In this document: positions 1 to 5,946 of the stretch, in pieces
How the letters are laid out: each line of letters begins with the position of its first letter
Position numbering within the stretch: position 1 is the first letter of the stretch
Source: Acidaminococcus sp050873445
GTDB lineage: Bacteria > Bacillota > Negativicutes > Acidaminococcales > Acidaminococcaceae
Length of the DNA stretch: 14,853 bases
Assembly (NCBI RefSeq): GCF_050873445.1
Contig: NZ_JBNMIU010000053.1
Span: 1 to 14,853 of the forward strand
Direction: 5' to 3'
Notes under the pieces: model-generated
Databases searched by the model: none
The model's input: only the letters and a program-made list of their open reading frames with translations
Told to the model about the DNA's origin: nothing
Position numbers and translations under genes: made by a program

Positions 1-47
1 GTCTTGTGAACAGGAAGTCCACAAGACCCCAACATTTATTATAGAAC
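1..47. other. Foreign sequence joined to broken IS copy (possible end of a second IS)
   Basis: These 47 bases replace what should be the continuation of the IS3-like orfA: identity with the right-hand IS copy stops abruptly at base 48. On the minus strand the segment begins GGTTCTATAATAAATGTTGG, which looks to me like an ISL3-family terminal repeat (from memory, not searched). Bases 1-27 form an imperfect palindrome, with GTCTTGTG at 1-8 and CACAAGAC at 20-27. I infer that a second element inserted into, or recombined with, the IS3-like copy. The window ends before this can be confirmed. Confidence 0.3.
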
Positions 48-84
48 CCAATTTTTTCTTAAATCTGTAGCCATATTTTGCCAT
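48..84 (-). pseudogene. IS3-family transposase OrfA, 5' fragment
   Basis: From the ATG at 84-82 the first 12 codons read MAKYGYRFKKKL, identical to the start of the orfA at 14707. After base 48 the frame stays open to the window edge but encodes unrelated residues (GSIINVGV...), so the helix-turn-helix domain is lost. I call it a broken OrfA. Its fate beyond base 1 cannot be seen. Confidence 0.65.
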
Positions 85-131
85 AAAAAACTAACCCCCA
101 ATCGTTAGATTTTAGGTCTAACAATTGGGGG
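85..131 (-). terminator. IS-borne hairpin plus T-tract downstream of lpxI
   Basis: On the minus strand, arms 117-131 and 95-109 pair over 15 bp around a 7-base loop (110-116). The one non-Watson-Crick position (103/123) is a G-U wobble in minus-strand RNA, so the stem is continuous in that RNA. It is followed by TTAGTTTTTT (94-85). This has the form of an intrinsic terminator and is the first such structure after lpxI, so the lipid A operon may now end on it. In the IS itself it probably shields transposase expression from outside transcription. Confidence 0.6.
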
Positions 132-139
132 TCAGCTCA

Positions 140-308
140 ATTTTAAAGTTCACAGGATAGCTTCTTCCTTTAGTGGCTAGTAATTAGTGAATAAGTGGGC
201 AGCGGCCCCACTGCCGTCCAGGAAACGGGCCTGCACCGATTTCCCGTGAGGACTCCGCAGGGACGCACCAAGACCGGCGCAGCCGTGTCTACCGGTGTGC
301 CCGCCCGG
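140..308. other. Non-coding stretch between lpxI and the IS
   Basis: No convincing gene, tRNA or promoter is seen. Bases 140-195 are AT-rich, while 196-308 have the high GC of the neighbouring genes, so the latter may be decayed coding sequence. The minus-strand frames after the lpxI stop are short and resemble no Lpx protein. An ATG overlapping the lpxI stop (ATGA) opens only seven codons. A 6-bp hairpin (194-199 with 207-212) lacks a T-tract and is a weak terminator candidate. Confidence 0.5.
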
Positions 309-1136
309 TCATGGTTTGGCTTCCGGATCCTTCATGGCTGCCACAGTGATGTTGTGTTCGTCAGCCAGCTTCAGGGCCTTTTCCCGTTCCACCAGCAGAG
401 TCCGGCCCGCTTCCATGACGATGCCGGCACAGCCGCTTTCAATCATGGATTCGATGGTCCGCACTCCTACCCCCGGCATATCGAACCGGTTATCCTGGGC
501 GGGCTTGGCCGTCTTGGCCACGATGGCCTTCCTGCCCAGCTTGCCGCCCCGGAGGATGCAGGCATCGGTGCCTTCGATGGCTTCCACGGCCATAATGGCT
601 TTATTCTTCACCACCACGGTCTGGCCAATATCCAGGCCGCCGATTTTCTTGGCCATGGCAAATCCGTACTGCATATCCTCCCATTCTTCCTTGGTAGGTT
701 TCCGTTTGCTCAGCACCCCTTCCCGGGGCATCAGGTCCTTCAGGAACAGGGTCTGGTCCATCACGTGGATGCCCAGGCTCTCCAGCTTGGCTACCAGGGC
801 GTTCATGATGGTATCGTCATGCCGGTCAGGCAGGCTCATGAGAATCTTGATGGCCTGCCAGTCGGGCACCAGGATGCCGCCGGAATACAGGATTTCCTTG
901 GTCACCTTGCCGATCATGGTGACTTCGTCCACCCCTTCTTTCTGCAGGGTCTTGAAGATCTTCCCCACCTTGCCGATATTGATGGCATAGAAGGCATCGG
1001 CTTCTCCGGACAGTTCTTCATGAGTGCCCGGGACCAGGCCGATGGCCACCGTCCGGTACCCTTCCTTTTTGGCACCCCGGACCACATCAACAGGCAGATG
1101 CCCTACCCCGGCCAGTACTCCTAAGGTCTTCCCCAT
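309..1136 (-). CDS. lpxI: UDP-2,3-diacylglucosamine pyrophosphatase LpxI (DUF1009 family)
   Basis: LpxI cleaves UDP-2,3-diacylglucosamine to lipid X (2,3-diacylglucosamine 1-phosphate) and UMP, the fourth step of lipid A synthesis, and replaces the unrelated LpxH of E. coli. The 275-residue length matches the family. The N-terminus carries the glycine-rich LGVLAGVGHLPV motif (residues 5-16). The C-terminal domain has EGTDACILRGG (188-198) and DNRFDMPGVG (215-224), whose Asp219 matches, in my reading, the essential Asp225 of the Caulobacter enzyme. The ATG at 1136 follows a GGGAG ribosome binding site (1146-1150) that overlaps the lpxA stop, and the gap to lpxA is 6 bases, so the genes are probably translationally coupled. 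It is the last gene of the operon here. lpxB, whose product uses lipid X and often follows lpxI in related genomes, is absent. Confidence 0.93.
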   Translation of the reverse strand: MGKTLGVLAGVGHLPVDVVRGAKKEGYRTVAIGLVPGTHEELSGEADAFYAINIGKVGKIFKTLQKEGVDEVTMIGKVTKEILYSGGILVPDWQAIKILMSLPDRHDDTIMNALVAKLESLGIHVMDQTLFLKDLMPREGVLSKRKPTKEEWEDMQYGFAMAKKIGGLDIGQTVVVKNKAIMAVEAIEGTDACILRGGKLGRKAIVAKTAKPAQDNRFDMPGVGVRTIESMIESGCAGIVMEAGRTLLVEREKALKLADEHNITVAAMKDPEAKP

Positions 1137-1142
1137 AGGCTC

Positions 1143-1952
1143 TTACTCCCGGATGCCATGGGCGGATGCCCGGCAGATGCCTCTTTCCACCGTACGCAGG
1201 AAGCGCATGAAATGTTCCACTTCTTCGTAGCTGTCCAGTTCCTGTTCCATGGTCTTGATGGCGTCTGGCAGAGACAGCCCTCTCTTGTACAGGATCTTGT
1301 AGGCTTTCTTCAGTTCCCGGCGCACTTCCATGGGAATGCCGGCACGGGAGATGCCCACGCTGTTCAGCCCTGCCACATAGGCCGGATTGCCGGCTACAAT
1401 CACAAACGGCGGTACATCCTGGGAAATCCGGCTCATGCCGCCGCACATACAGTTGCGGCCGATCTTGGTGAACTGGTGCACAGCGGTCAGACCGCCGATG
1501 ACGGCCCGGTCTTCTACGATTACGTGTCCGGCCAGGGTAGCCACATTGCTCATGATCACGTTGTTGCCCACGATGCAGTTGTGAGCCACATGGGTATAGG
1601 CCATCATCAGTACGTTATTGCCGATGCGGGTTTCGTTGCCTTCGCCCACTGCACGATGGACTGTAGCACATTCCCGGATGGTCACATGGTCACCGATGAT
1701 GGTGGCCGTATCTTCGCCTTTATATTTCAGGTCCTGAGGGACTTCACCAATGCTGGCGCCCTGGAAGAACTCACAGTTCTTGCCGATGGTGGTCCGTCCG
1801 GTAATCACCACATGAGGGTGGATGACGGTGCCTTCACCGATCTTGACATGTTCACCGATGATAGAGTACGGGCCAATTTTCACATTGGGGCCGATTTCCG
1901 CACCCGGTGCTATGATGGCTGTCTCATGGATCATAGTAGAATCTGCTGTCAT
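1143..1952 (-). CDS. lpxA: Acyl-ACP--UDP-N-acetylglucosamine O-acyltransferase LpxA
   Basis: LpxA transfers a 3-hydroxyacyl chain from ACP to the 3-OH of UDP-GlcNAc, the first and reversible step of lipid A synthesis in the cytoplasm. The 269-residue protein (262 in E. coli) has an N-terminal left-handed beta-helix of hexapeptide repeats (about residues 8-190) and a helical C-terminal domain. The catalytic His is His124 in HVAHNC, and His143, His159 and Gln160 match E. coli His144, His160 and Gln161. The chain-length ruler position (E. coli Gly173) is Gly172, which suggests that long acyl chains of about C14 are accepted. The start at 1952 is supported by AAGGTGGA (1961-1968), 8 bases upstream; the next in-frame Met (residue 7) lies too far from it. 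The gap to the fabZ stop is 15 bases, and that ribosome binding site overlaps the stop. Confidence 0.96.
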   Translation of the reverse strand: MTADSTMIHETAIIAPGAEIGPNVKIGPYSIIGEHVKIGEGTVIHPHVVITGRTTIGKNCEFFQGASIGEVPQDLKYKGEDTATIIGDHVTIRECATVHRAVGEGNETRIGNNVLMMAYTHVAHNCIVGNNVIMSNVATLAGHVIVEDRAVIGGLTAVHQFTKIGRNCMCGGMSRISQDVPPFVIVAGNPAYVAGLNSVGISRAGIPMEVRRELKKAYKILYKRGLSLPDAIKTMEQELDSYEEVEHFMRFLRTVERGICRASAHGIRE

Positions 1953-1967
1953 TGTTTCACTCCACCT

Positions 1968-3305
1968 TTATTGTTTATTTTCTGCCAGCGCAAAGAAGAA
2001 ATCTCCTTCGCAGGCAGCTTCGCCGTCCACCGTACCTTCGCAGTGGGCAACACCCATATTGCCTTTGATTTTGGTAATGATGGCCGTGGTCACCAGCTGG
2101 TCGCCCGGTTTGATGGGCCGACGGAACCGAACTTTATCGATTTTGCCGAATACGGCGATCTTACCCCGGTTCTCTTCCGGATACAGCAGGGTCACACCGC
2201 CCACCTGGGCCATGGCTTCGATCAGCAACACGCCCGGCATAATGGGGTTGCCCGGGAAGTGGCCGAGGAACTGGGGCTCGTTCATGGTGATGTTCTTGAT
2301 GCCCACAGCCCGTTTCATGGGTTCCAGTTCGATGATCCGGTCTACCAGCAGCATGGGATACCGATGGGGCAGGATCTTTTGGATTTCTTGGATGTCTAAT
2401 GTAATCATAGCCTTACTCCTTACTTCACTTGTATTCTTTTTTGCCCGATGATCCGGTTTGCAGCGATATTCGGATTCACGGATACGACGGTATTCGTCAA
2501 TCTGCCGGGAAACGTTGTCGTTGAACGCATGGCCGCTCTTCATGCAGATGATGTGGGCATGGATGGGGCCCAGAAGATACATGTCTCCGATCACATCCAG
2601 GATCTTATGCCGGATCAGTTCGTCCTTGAACCGCATTTTGGACAATACGCCGTCCTTGCTGAACACCACCACGTTGTCCAGGTTGCCGCCCAGGCCCAGG
2701 CCCATTTTCTGCAGTTGGGCGATCTCGTCTTCAAAGGCAACGGTGCGGGCCGATGCGATTTCCTTCAGCAGGGTATCATCCCTGTCCTCCACATCCAGCA
2801 CCTGGGTCCCCAGCAGGGGATGGGGGTTGATGGAGGTAAAAGTAATCCGGAACCCTTCATAGGGCAGGACCACAATGGAGCGGTCCCCGTCATAATGGGA
2901 GAATGTCCGGTCCAGATGATACACATGCCGTTCCGCATCCTGTTCCTCGATGCCGGCCTTCAGGATCTGGTCGATGAATGCCTGGGAAGAACCGTCCCCT
3001 ACGGGAGGTTCGGCGGAAGACATTTCCACATAACAGTTGTCAATTTTCAGGATGGCAAACGCTGCCATCAAGTGTTCGATGGTAGTCACCTGGGCCCCAT
3101 TCTCGCTCAGGGTGGTGGCCCGGGTGGTCTTCGTGATGTTGGAAGCCACGGCATGGACCTGGGGCCTGCCTTCCAGATCCGTCCGGATGAATACGATGCC
3201 CGTGTCCACCGGCGCCGGGCGCAGGGTCATCTCCACCAGTTTGCCGGAATGGAGGCCGATGCCGTCACAGGATGCTGCCTGTTTCAGGGTATGTTGTTTT
3301 TCCAT
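1968..3305 (-). CDS. lpxC-fabZ: LpxC-FabZ fusion: UDP-3-O-acyl-GlcNAc deacetylase / 3-hydroxyacyl-ACP dehydratase
   Basis: The reading frame of 445 residues joins two enzymes. Residues 1 to about 285 are LpxC, the zinc deacetylase of the committed step of lipid A synthesis. TIEHLMAA carries Glu77 and His78, RHKILDVIGD carries His233 and Asp237, and SGHAFN carries His259, together the metal ligands and catalytic residues. Residues 300-445 are FabZ, which dehydrates 3-hydroxyacyl-ACP and so competes with LpxA for substrate. LGHFPGNPIMPG carries His349, and Glu363 is the second catalytic residue. LpxC/FabZ fusions are known in Bacteroidetes. Here the linker (about 285-299) looks like translated intergenic DNA, with a complete ribosome binding site before Met300 (see 2406-2442). 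FabZ may therefore also be made alone (1968-2408, 146 residues). The start at 3305 lies 9 bases after the stop of the acyltransferase gene and has no evident Shine-Dalgarno sequence, so it probably depends on coupling. Confidence 0.9.
   Translation of the reverse strand: MEKQHTLKQAASCDGIGLHSGKLVEMTLRPAPVDTGIVFIRTDLEGRPQVHAVASNITKTTRATTLSENGAQVTTIEHLMAAFAILKIDNCYVEMSSAEPPVGDGSSQAFIDQILKAGIEEQDAERHVYHLDRTFSHYDGDRSIVVLPYEGFRITFTSINPHPLLGTQVLDVEDRDDTLLKEIASARTVAFEDEIAQLQKMGLGLGGNLDNVVVFSKDGVLSKMRFKDELIRHKILDVIGDMYLLGPIHAHIICMKSGHAFNDNVSRQIDEYRRIRESEYRCKPDHRAKKNTSEVRSKAMITLDIQEIQKILPHRYPMLLVDRIIELEPMKRAVGIKNITMNEPQFLGHFPGNPIMPGVLLIEAMAQVGGVTLLYPEENRGKIAVFGKIDKVRFRRPIKPGDQLVTTAIITKIKGNMGVAHCEGTVDGEAACEGDFFFALAENKQ
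2406..2442 (-). promoter_or_regulatory. lpxC/fabZ junction: slippery A6 site, -1-frame stop, and internal fabZ ribosome binding site
   Basis: On the minus strand the in-frame codons GCA-AAA-AAG (2444-2436) contain A-AAA-AAG, the heptamer used for -1 frameshifting in E. coli dnaX. A -1 shift would add Glu-Tyr-Lys and stop at TGA (2427-2425), releasing a 293-residue LpxC. Just after this, AAGGAG (2421-2416) stands 7 bases before ATG (2408-2406), ideal for starting FabZ separately. A seventh A would produce exactly the ordinary arrangement of separate lpxC and fabZ genes, 16 bases apart. The sequence features are certain; whether slippage happens is not known. I see no obvious stimulatory stem downstream and no strong upstream Shine-Dalgarno stimulator. 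Confidence 0.6.
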
Positions 3306-3314
3306 GGGTGTCGA

Positions 3315-4214
3315 TCACACGCCTTTCTTGTACATTTCGTAGCGTTTGCGGCCATCTTTCCAGCGGTCGTGGACCCAGAACCACATGGCCGGATCCAGAC
3401 GGATTTCCCGCTCTGCGATGGCTACCAGTTCTTCCATTATAACACGGACGTCCTCGGAACGGTTAGCGGTTTTCGCCGTGTGGAGTGCCGGATAGATTCG
3501 GGCAGTCAGAGTGCCGTCCGGATTGTTGTGCATAAACAGGGGCACAATGGGCGATCCGAACATGCGGGAAAGGTGAGCTGCTCCCTGGGGTACCCGGGAA
3601 GGTTTGCCAAAAAACAGCAGATGTTCTCCCGTGTGGGCGGAGTCCTGGTCGTACAGGATCCCCACCAGGTGTTTCTTCTTCAGATAGCGGCCGATGGAAA
3701 GCATGCTGTTCTCTCCATGGTTGTAGGTCACATGCTGCCCCACCATCCGGCGGTAATCGTTGATGAACTTGTCCATGGCTCCGTTATTCTGCCTGCGGGT
3801 AATGGACAAAATGGGATACCCCAGGAGCGCCATGGAGGCCCCCAGCATCTCCCAGTTGCCATAGTGGGCGGTGCACATGACCACGCCCTTATCCTCCGCA
3901 TAGGCTTTTTCCAGGTTTTCCAGTCCTTCAAAATGAACCAGCTGCCGGAAATTGTCCCTGTTGATCAGCGGATATTTCAGGACTTCGATGAGCATGCGGC
4001 CGAACCGGTGGACACTTTCCTCGGCAATGGCTTCCGCTTTGGCGTCATCCACGCCCAGGCAGTCCTTGATGTTCTCTTTGGCCATGTACCGGCGCCAGGC
4101 AGGGACCACATGCCAGCCCAGATGGCCCAGCACCCAGGCCAAAGCCCGGTTCAGGCAGTCGGGCTGATGGCACACCAGCCAGCTGATGAACTGCATCAGT
4201 TTGTACGCAGCCAT
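3315..4214 (-). CDS. lpxL: LpxL/HtrB-family lipid A (Kdo2-lipid IVA) acyltransferase
   Basis: This is a 299-residue, inner-membrane-associated acyltransferase of the LpxL/LpxM family, which adds secondary acyl chains to the lipid A precursor on the cytoplasmic face. The catalytic HX4E motif is His117 to Glu122 (TAHYGNWE). Further family features are DQDSAHTG (189-196), GKPSRVPQGAA (203-213), and WFWVHDRWK (278-286), the equivalent of the family's C-terminal PxxWxWxHxRW motif. The first 35 residues are hydrophobic and amphipathic, as in other members. The start at 4214 follows a strong AAGGAGGG (4221-4228) that overlaps the stop of the upstream gene. Whether it acts as LpxL, LpxM or LpxP, and with which acyl donor, cannot be told from sequence alone. 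It is the only late acyltransferase in the window. Confidence 0.88.
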   Translation of the reverse strand: MAAYKLMQFISWLVCHQPDCLNRALAWVLGHLGWHVVPAWRRYMAKENIKDCLGVDDAKAEAIAEESVHRFGRMLIEVLKYPLINRDNFRQLVHFEGLENLEKAYAEDKGVVMCTAHYGNWEMLGASMALLGYPILSITRRQNNGAMDKFINDYRRMVGQHVTYNHGENSMLSIGRYLKKKHLVGILYDQDSAHTGEHLLFFGKPSRVPQGAAHLSRMFGSPIVPLFMHNNPDGTLTARIYPALHTAKTANRSEDVRVIMEELVAIAEREIRLDPAMWFWVHDRWKDGRKRYEMYKKGV

Positions 4215-4226
4215 CCTCGTCCCTCC

Positions 4227-4835
4227 TTAGAATGTGAGATTCATGCCCCCGTAGAGGTGCTGGTCCCGGACGCCCACTTCCGTCTGGATGAATCTGCCCA
4301 CGGGCACAGCGGCGCCGTAGTTGAAGTGGCTGCCGTCGTATTCACCCATCAGGTTCATGGAAAGGCCCAGGAACTTCGTTTCTTTTTCCGCGGCATAGAA
4401 ACCGTGTTTGTACTGAGCTCCGGTACCCACCCCGGCATGGACTTTCCAGCCGGCGAACAGGGCCTTGCTGACAGCCACATAACCCCGGCGGTCCTGGTTG
4501 TCTGCAATGTCCTCCACGCCGATGGCAATGGCCGGGGTCAGCGGGGTTTCGCGCAGGACCTGGAATTTGGCACTGACGGTTCCATAGGAGCCATCATGTT
4601 TGGTATCCACATGGCTGCCGGCGATTTCGATGCCCAGAGGCAGGGACACATTGCCCCGTACGTTCCGCCCTTCCTTGGTCCAGTCCAGGCCGCCGGACAC
4701 ATGACCCGGAAGCCGAACATACCCGGAAGGCGCATTGATGACGCCGCTGGTACCGCTGGGAGTCACTTTGGCTTCTGCCGCCAGAGGCAGACAGCCCAGC
4801 ACGCACAGCAGCGCCGCAGTCAATTGTTTCTTCAT
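4227..4835 (-). CDS. Small secreted beta-barrel-like outer-membrane protein (YjbH-like, tentative)
   Basis: The protein has 202 residues from the start I chose at 4835, which follows AAAGGA by 7 bases. An upstream in-frame ATG at 4856 would overlap lpxD and add seven charged residues before the signal peptide. MKKQLTAALLCVLGCLPLAAEA is a signal peptide with a likely cut after AEA (residue 22); VLGC (12-15) is an alternative lipobox. The mature part begins with SGVINAPSGYVRLPG, resembling the G-x-I-x-x-P start of YjbH-type barrels, and then has alternating, Gly- and aromatic-rich segments. It ends in Phe (GGMNLTF), the usual BAM recognition signal of outer-membrane barrels. It lies 4 bases after lpxD and is part of the lipid A operon, so a role in LPS or exopolysaccharide at the outer membrane is possible. 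No function can be assigned with confidence. Confidence 0.6.
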   Translation of the reverse strand: MKKQLTAALLCVLGCLPLAAEAKVTPSGTSGVINAPSGYVRLPGHVSGGLDWTKEGRNVRGNVSLPLGIEIAGSHVDTKHDGSYGTVSAKFQVLRETPLTPAIAIGVEDIADNQDRRGYVAVSKALFAGWKVHAGVGTGAQYKHGFYAAEKETKFLGLSMNLMGEYDGSHFNYGAAVPVGRFIQTEVGVRDQHLYGGMNLTF

Positions 4836-4839
4836 GGAT

Positions 4840-5874
4840 TTATCCTTTCTTCTCACTTTCCAGCTGCTCCATGGTTTTTTCCAGCTGGCGCAGCCGTTTC
4901 AGGAGACCGCCCAGCTTCCGTTCATTGGCCACCTGGCGCAGCCAGTCCACATGGGGCTGAGCCGGAAAGCCGGCCCATACCACGCCGTCAGGCACATCGC
5001 TGATAATGCCTGTCCGGCCGGCGAAGGTGCAGCCCTTGCCGATCTTCAGGTGGCCGGCGGTGGCAGCCTGCCCCCCGAAGGTACAGTTGTCGCCGATGGT
5101 GACACTGCCGCTGATGCCCACATGGGCTACCAGGATGCAGTTCTTACCGATAATGTCATTATGGCCCACATGGACCAGATTGTCGATTTTGGTTCCTTTG
5201 CCCACGATGGTGCTGTCCACCGTAGCCCGGTCGATACAGGTATTGCAGCCGATTTCCACATCATCGCCCAGCACCACATTGCCGGTCTGGAGCACCTTGG
5301 TGTGCCTGCCGCCGGCAGTGATGTAGCCAAAGCCGTCGCCGCCGATGACGCAGCCGGCCTGGAGGATCACCCGATCACCCAGTACGCAGTTTTCCCGTAC
5401 CGTCACATTGGAATACAGGGTACAGTCACTGCCGATTTTCACGTGGCGCCCCACATATACATGGGGGTAGATCACTGTGTTGTCGCCGATTTCCGCATCT
5501 TCCGCCACATAGGCAAAGGGCAGGATGGCCACACCCTTGCCCACCTTAGCAGATGGATGGATGAAGGCGTATTGGCTGATGCCCTTGTTGACCTTTTCAG
5601 GCGGACGGAACAGCTGCAGCAGCTGTGCAAAGGCAGCCCGGGGATTTTCCACGGAGAGTACTGCCTGGTCACCCTTCAGCGTGTTCCCCTCCGGAATCAT
5701 GATGGCCCCGGCATGGGACTGGCCGGCGATTTCCAGGTACGGAGGCACCGCAAAAGAAATCTGGTCAGCCTGGGCTTCTTCCAGCCCATTGACACCCTTG
5801 ATCACCATGGCCGGATCCCCCTGGAGGATCTTCCCCTGCAACAAATCGGCCAGTTCCTGTAATGTTTTTTCCAT
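4840..5874 (-). CDS. lpxD: UDP-3-O-(3-hydroxyacyl)glucosamine N-acyltransferase LpxD
   Basis: LpxD adds the second 3-hydroxyacyl chain, to the 2-amino group of the LpxC product, giving UDP-2,3-diacylglucosamine. The 344-residue protein has an N-terminal uridine-binding domain (about 1-100), a long left-handed beta-helix of hexapeptide repeats (about 105-300), and a charged C-terminal helix (WLRQVANERKLGGLLKRL) that normally packs in the trimer. The catalytic His is His238 in HVGHND (E. coli His239), and AGH carries His275 (E. coli His276). Three in-frame ATGs (5892, 5883, 5874) are possible. I chose 5874 because AAAGGA (5888-5883) lies 8 bases upstream and MEKTLQELADLL aligns with usual LpxD N-termini. 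It is the first gene after the hairpin at 5910-5938, and there is little room for a promoter of its own. Confidence 0.95.
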   Translation of the reverse strand: MEKTLQELADLLQGKILQGDPAMVIKGVNGLEEAQADQISFAVPPYLEIAGQSHAGAIMIPEGNTLKGDQAVLSVENPRAAFAQLLQLFRPPEKVNKGISQYAFIHPSAKVGKGVAILPFAYVAEDAEIGDNTVIYPHVYVGRHVKIGSDCTLYSNVTVRENCVLGDRVILQAGCVIGGDGFGYITAGGRHTKVLQTGNVVLGDDVEIGCNTCIDRATVDSTIVGKGTKIDNLVHVGHNDIIGKNCILVAHVGISGSVTIGDNCTFGGQAATAGHLKIGKGCTFAGRTGIISDVPDGVVWAGFPAQPHVDWLRQVANERKLGGLLKRLRQLEKTMEQLESEKKG

Positions 5875-5909
5875 ATCCAGCATCCTTTCCATTTTCCTGA
5901 TGGTACGGG

Positions 5910-5938
5910 AAAAAGGGCGAACCCACCTGTTCGCCCTT
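5910..5938 (-). terminator. Weak intrinsic terminator / attenuator between the ompH-like genes and lpxD
   Basis: On the minus strand, AAGGGCGAAC (5938-5929) and GTTCGCCCTT (5922-5913) form a perfect 10-bp stem with a 6-base loop, starting 8 bases after the stop of the last ompH-like gene. Only three further U residues follow before CCC, so termination is probably partial. lpxD starts about 36 bases later and I see no promoter in between. I infer that it lowers, rather than stops, transcription into the lipid A genes. Confidence 0.7.
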
Positions 5939-5946
5939 ACTCTTTG

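Larger units (their letters stand above)
48..139 (-). mobile_element. Truncated IS3-family element, left copy (IS left end plus 5' end of orfA)
   Basis: This stretch is the exact reverse complement (92 of 92 bases) of 14652-14743. Its outer tip, read on the minus strand from base 139, is TGAGCTGACCCCC, matching the 5'-TG...CA-3' ends usual for the IS3 family. Reading leftwards it contains a 15-bp hairpin, a T-tract and the orfA start codon at 82-84. Identity ends at base 48, so only the IS left end remains inside the window. It lies downstream of lpxI and points away from the cluster. Confidence 0.8.

Noticed and set aside
196..308. Remnant of lpxB after lpxI
   Set aside because: The GC-rich minus-strand sequence was read in several frames and gave no LpxB-like residues; only short frames are present.
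195..1124. Plus-strand open frame opposite lpxI
   Set aside because: It is His-rich antisense sequence, has no ribosome binding site, and overlaps a clear LpxI.
2437..2442. Calling the fabZ part only as a separate gene and the fusion as an error
   Set aside because: The frame as given is open throughout. Without reads or relatives I cannot decide, so I annotated the fusion and reported the alternative as a finding.
2448..5003. Plus-strand open frame of 851 codons across lpxC, the acyltransferase gene, the barrel gene and lpxD
   Set aside because: It crosses four well-supported minus-strand genes and their junctions and has antisense-like composition with no recognisable domain.
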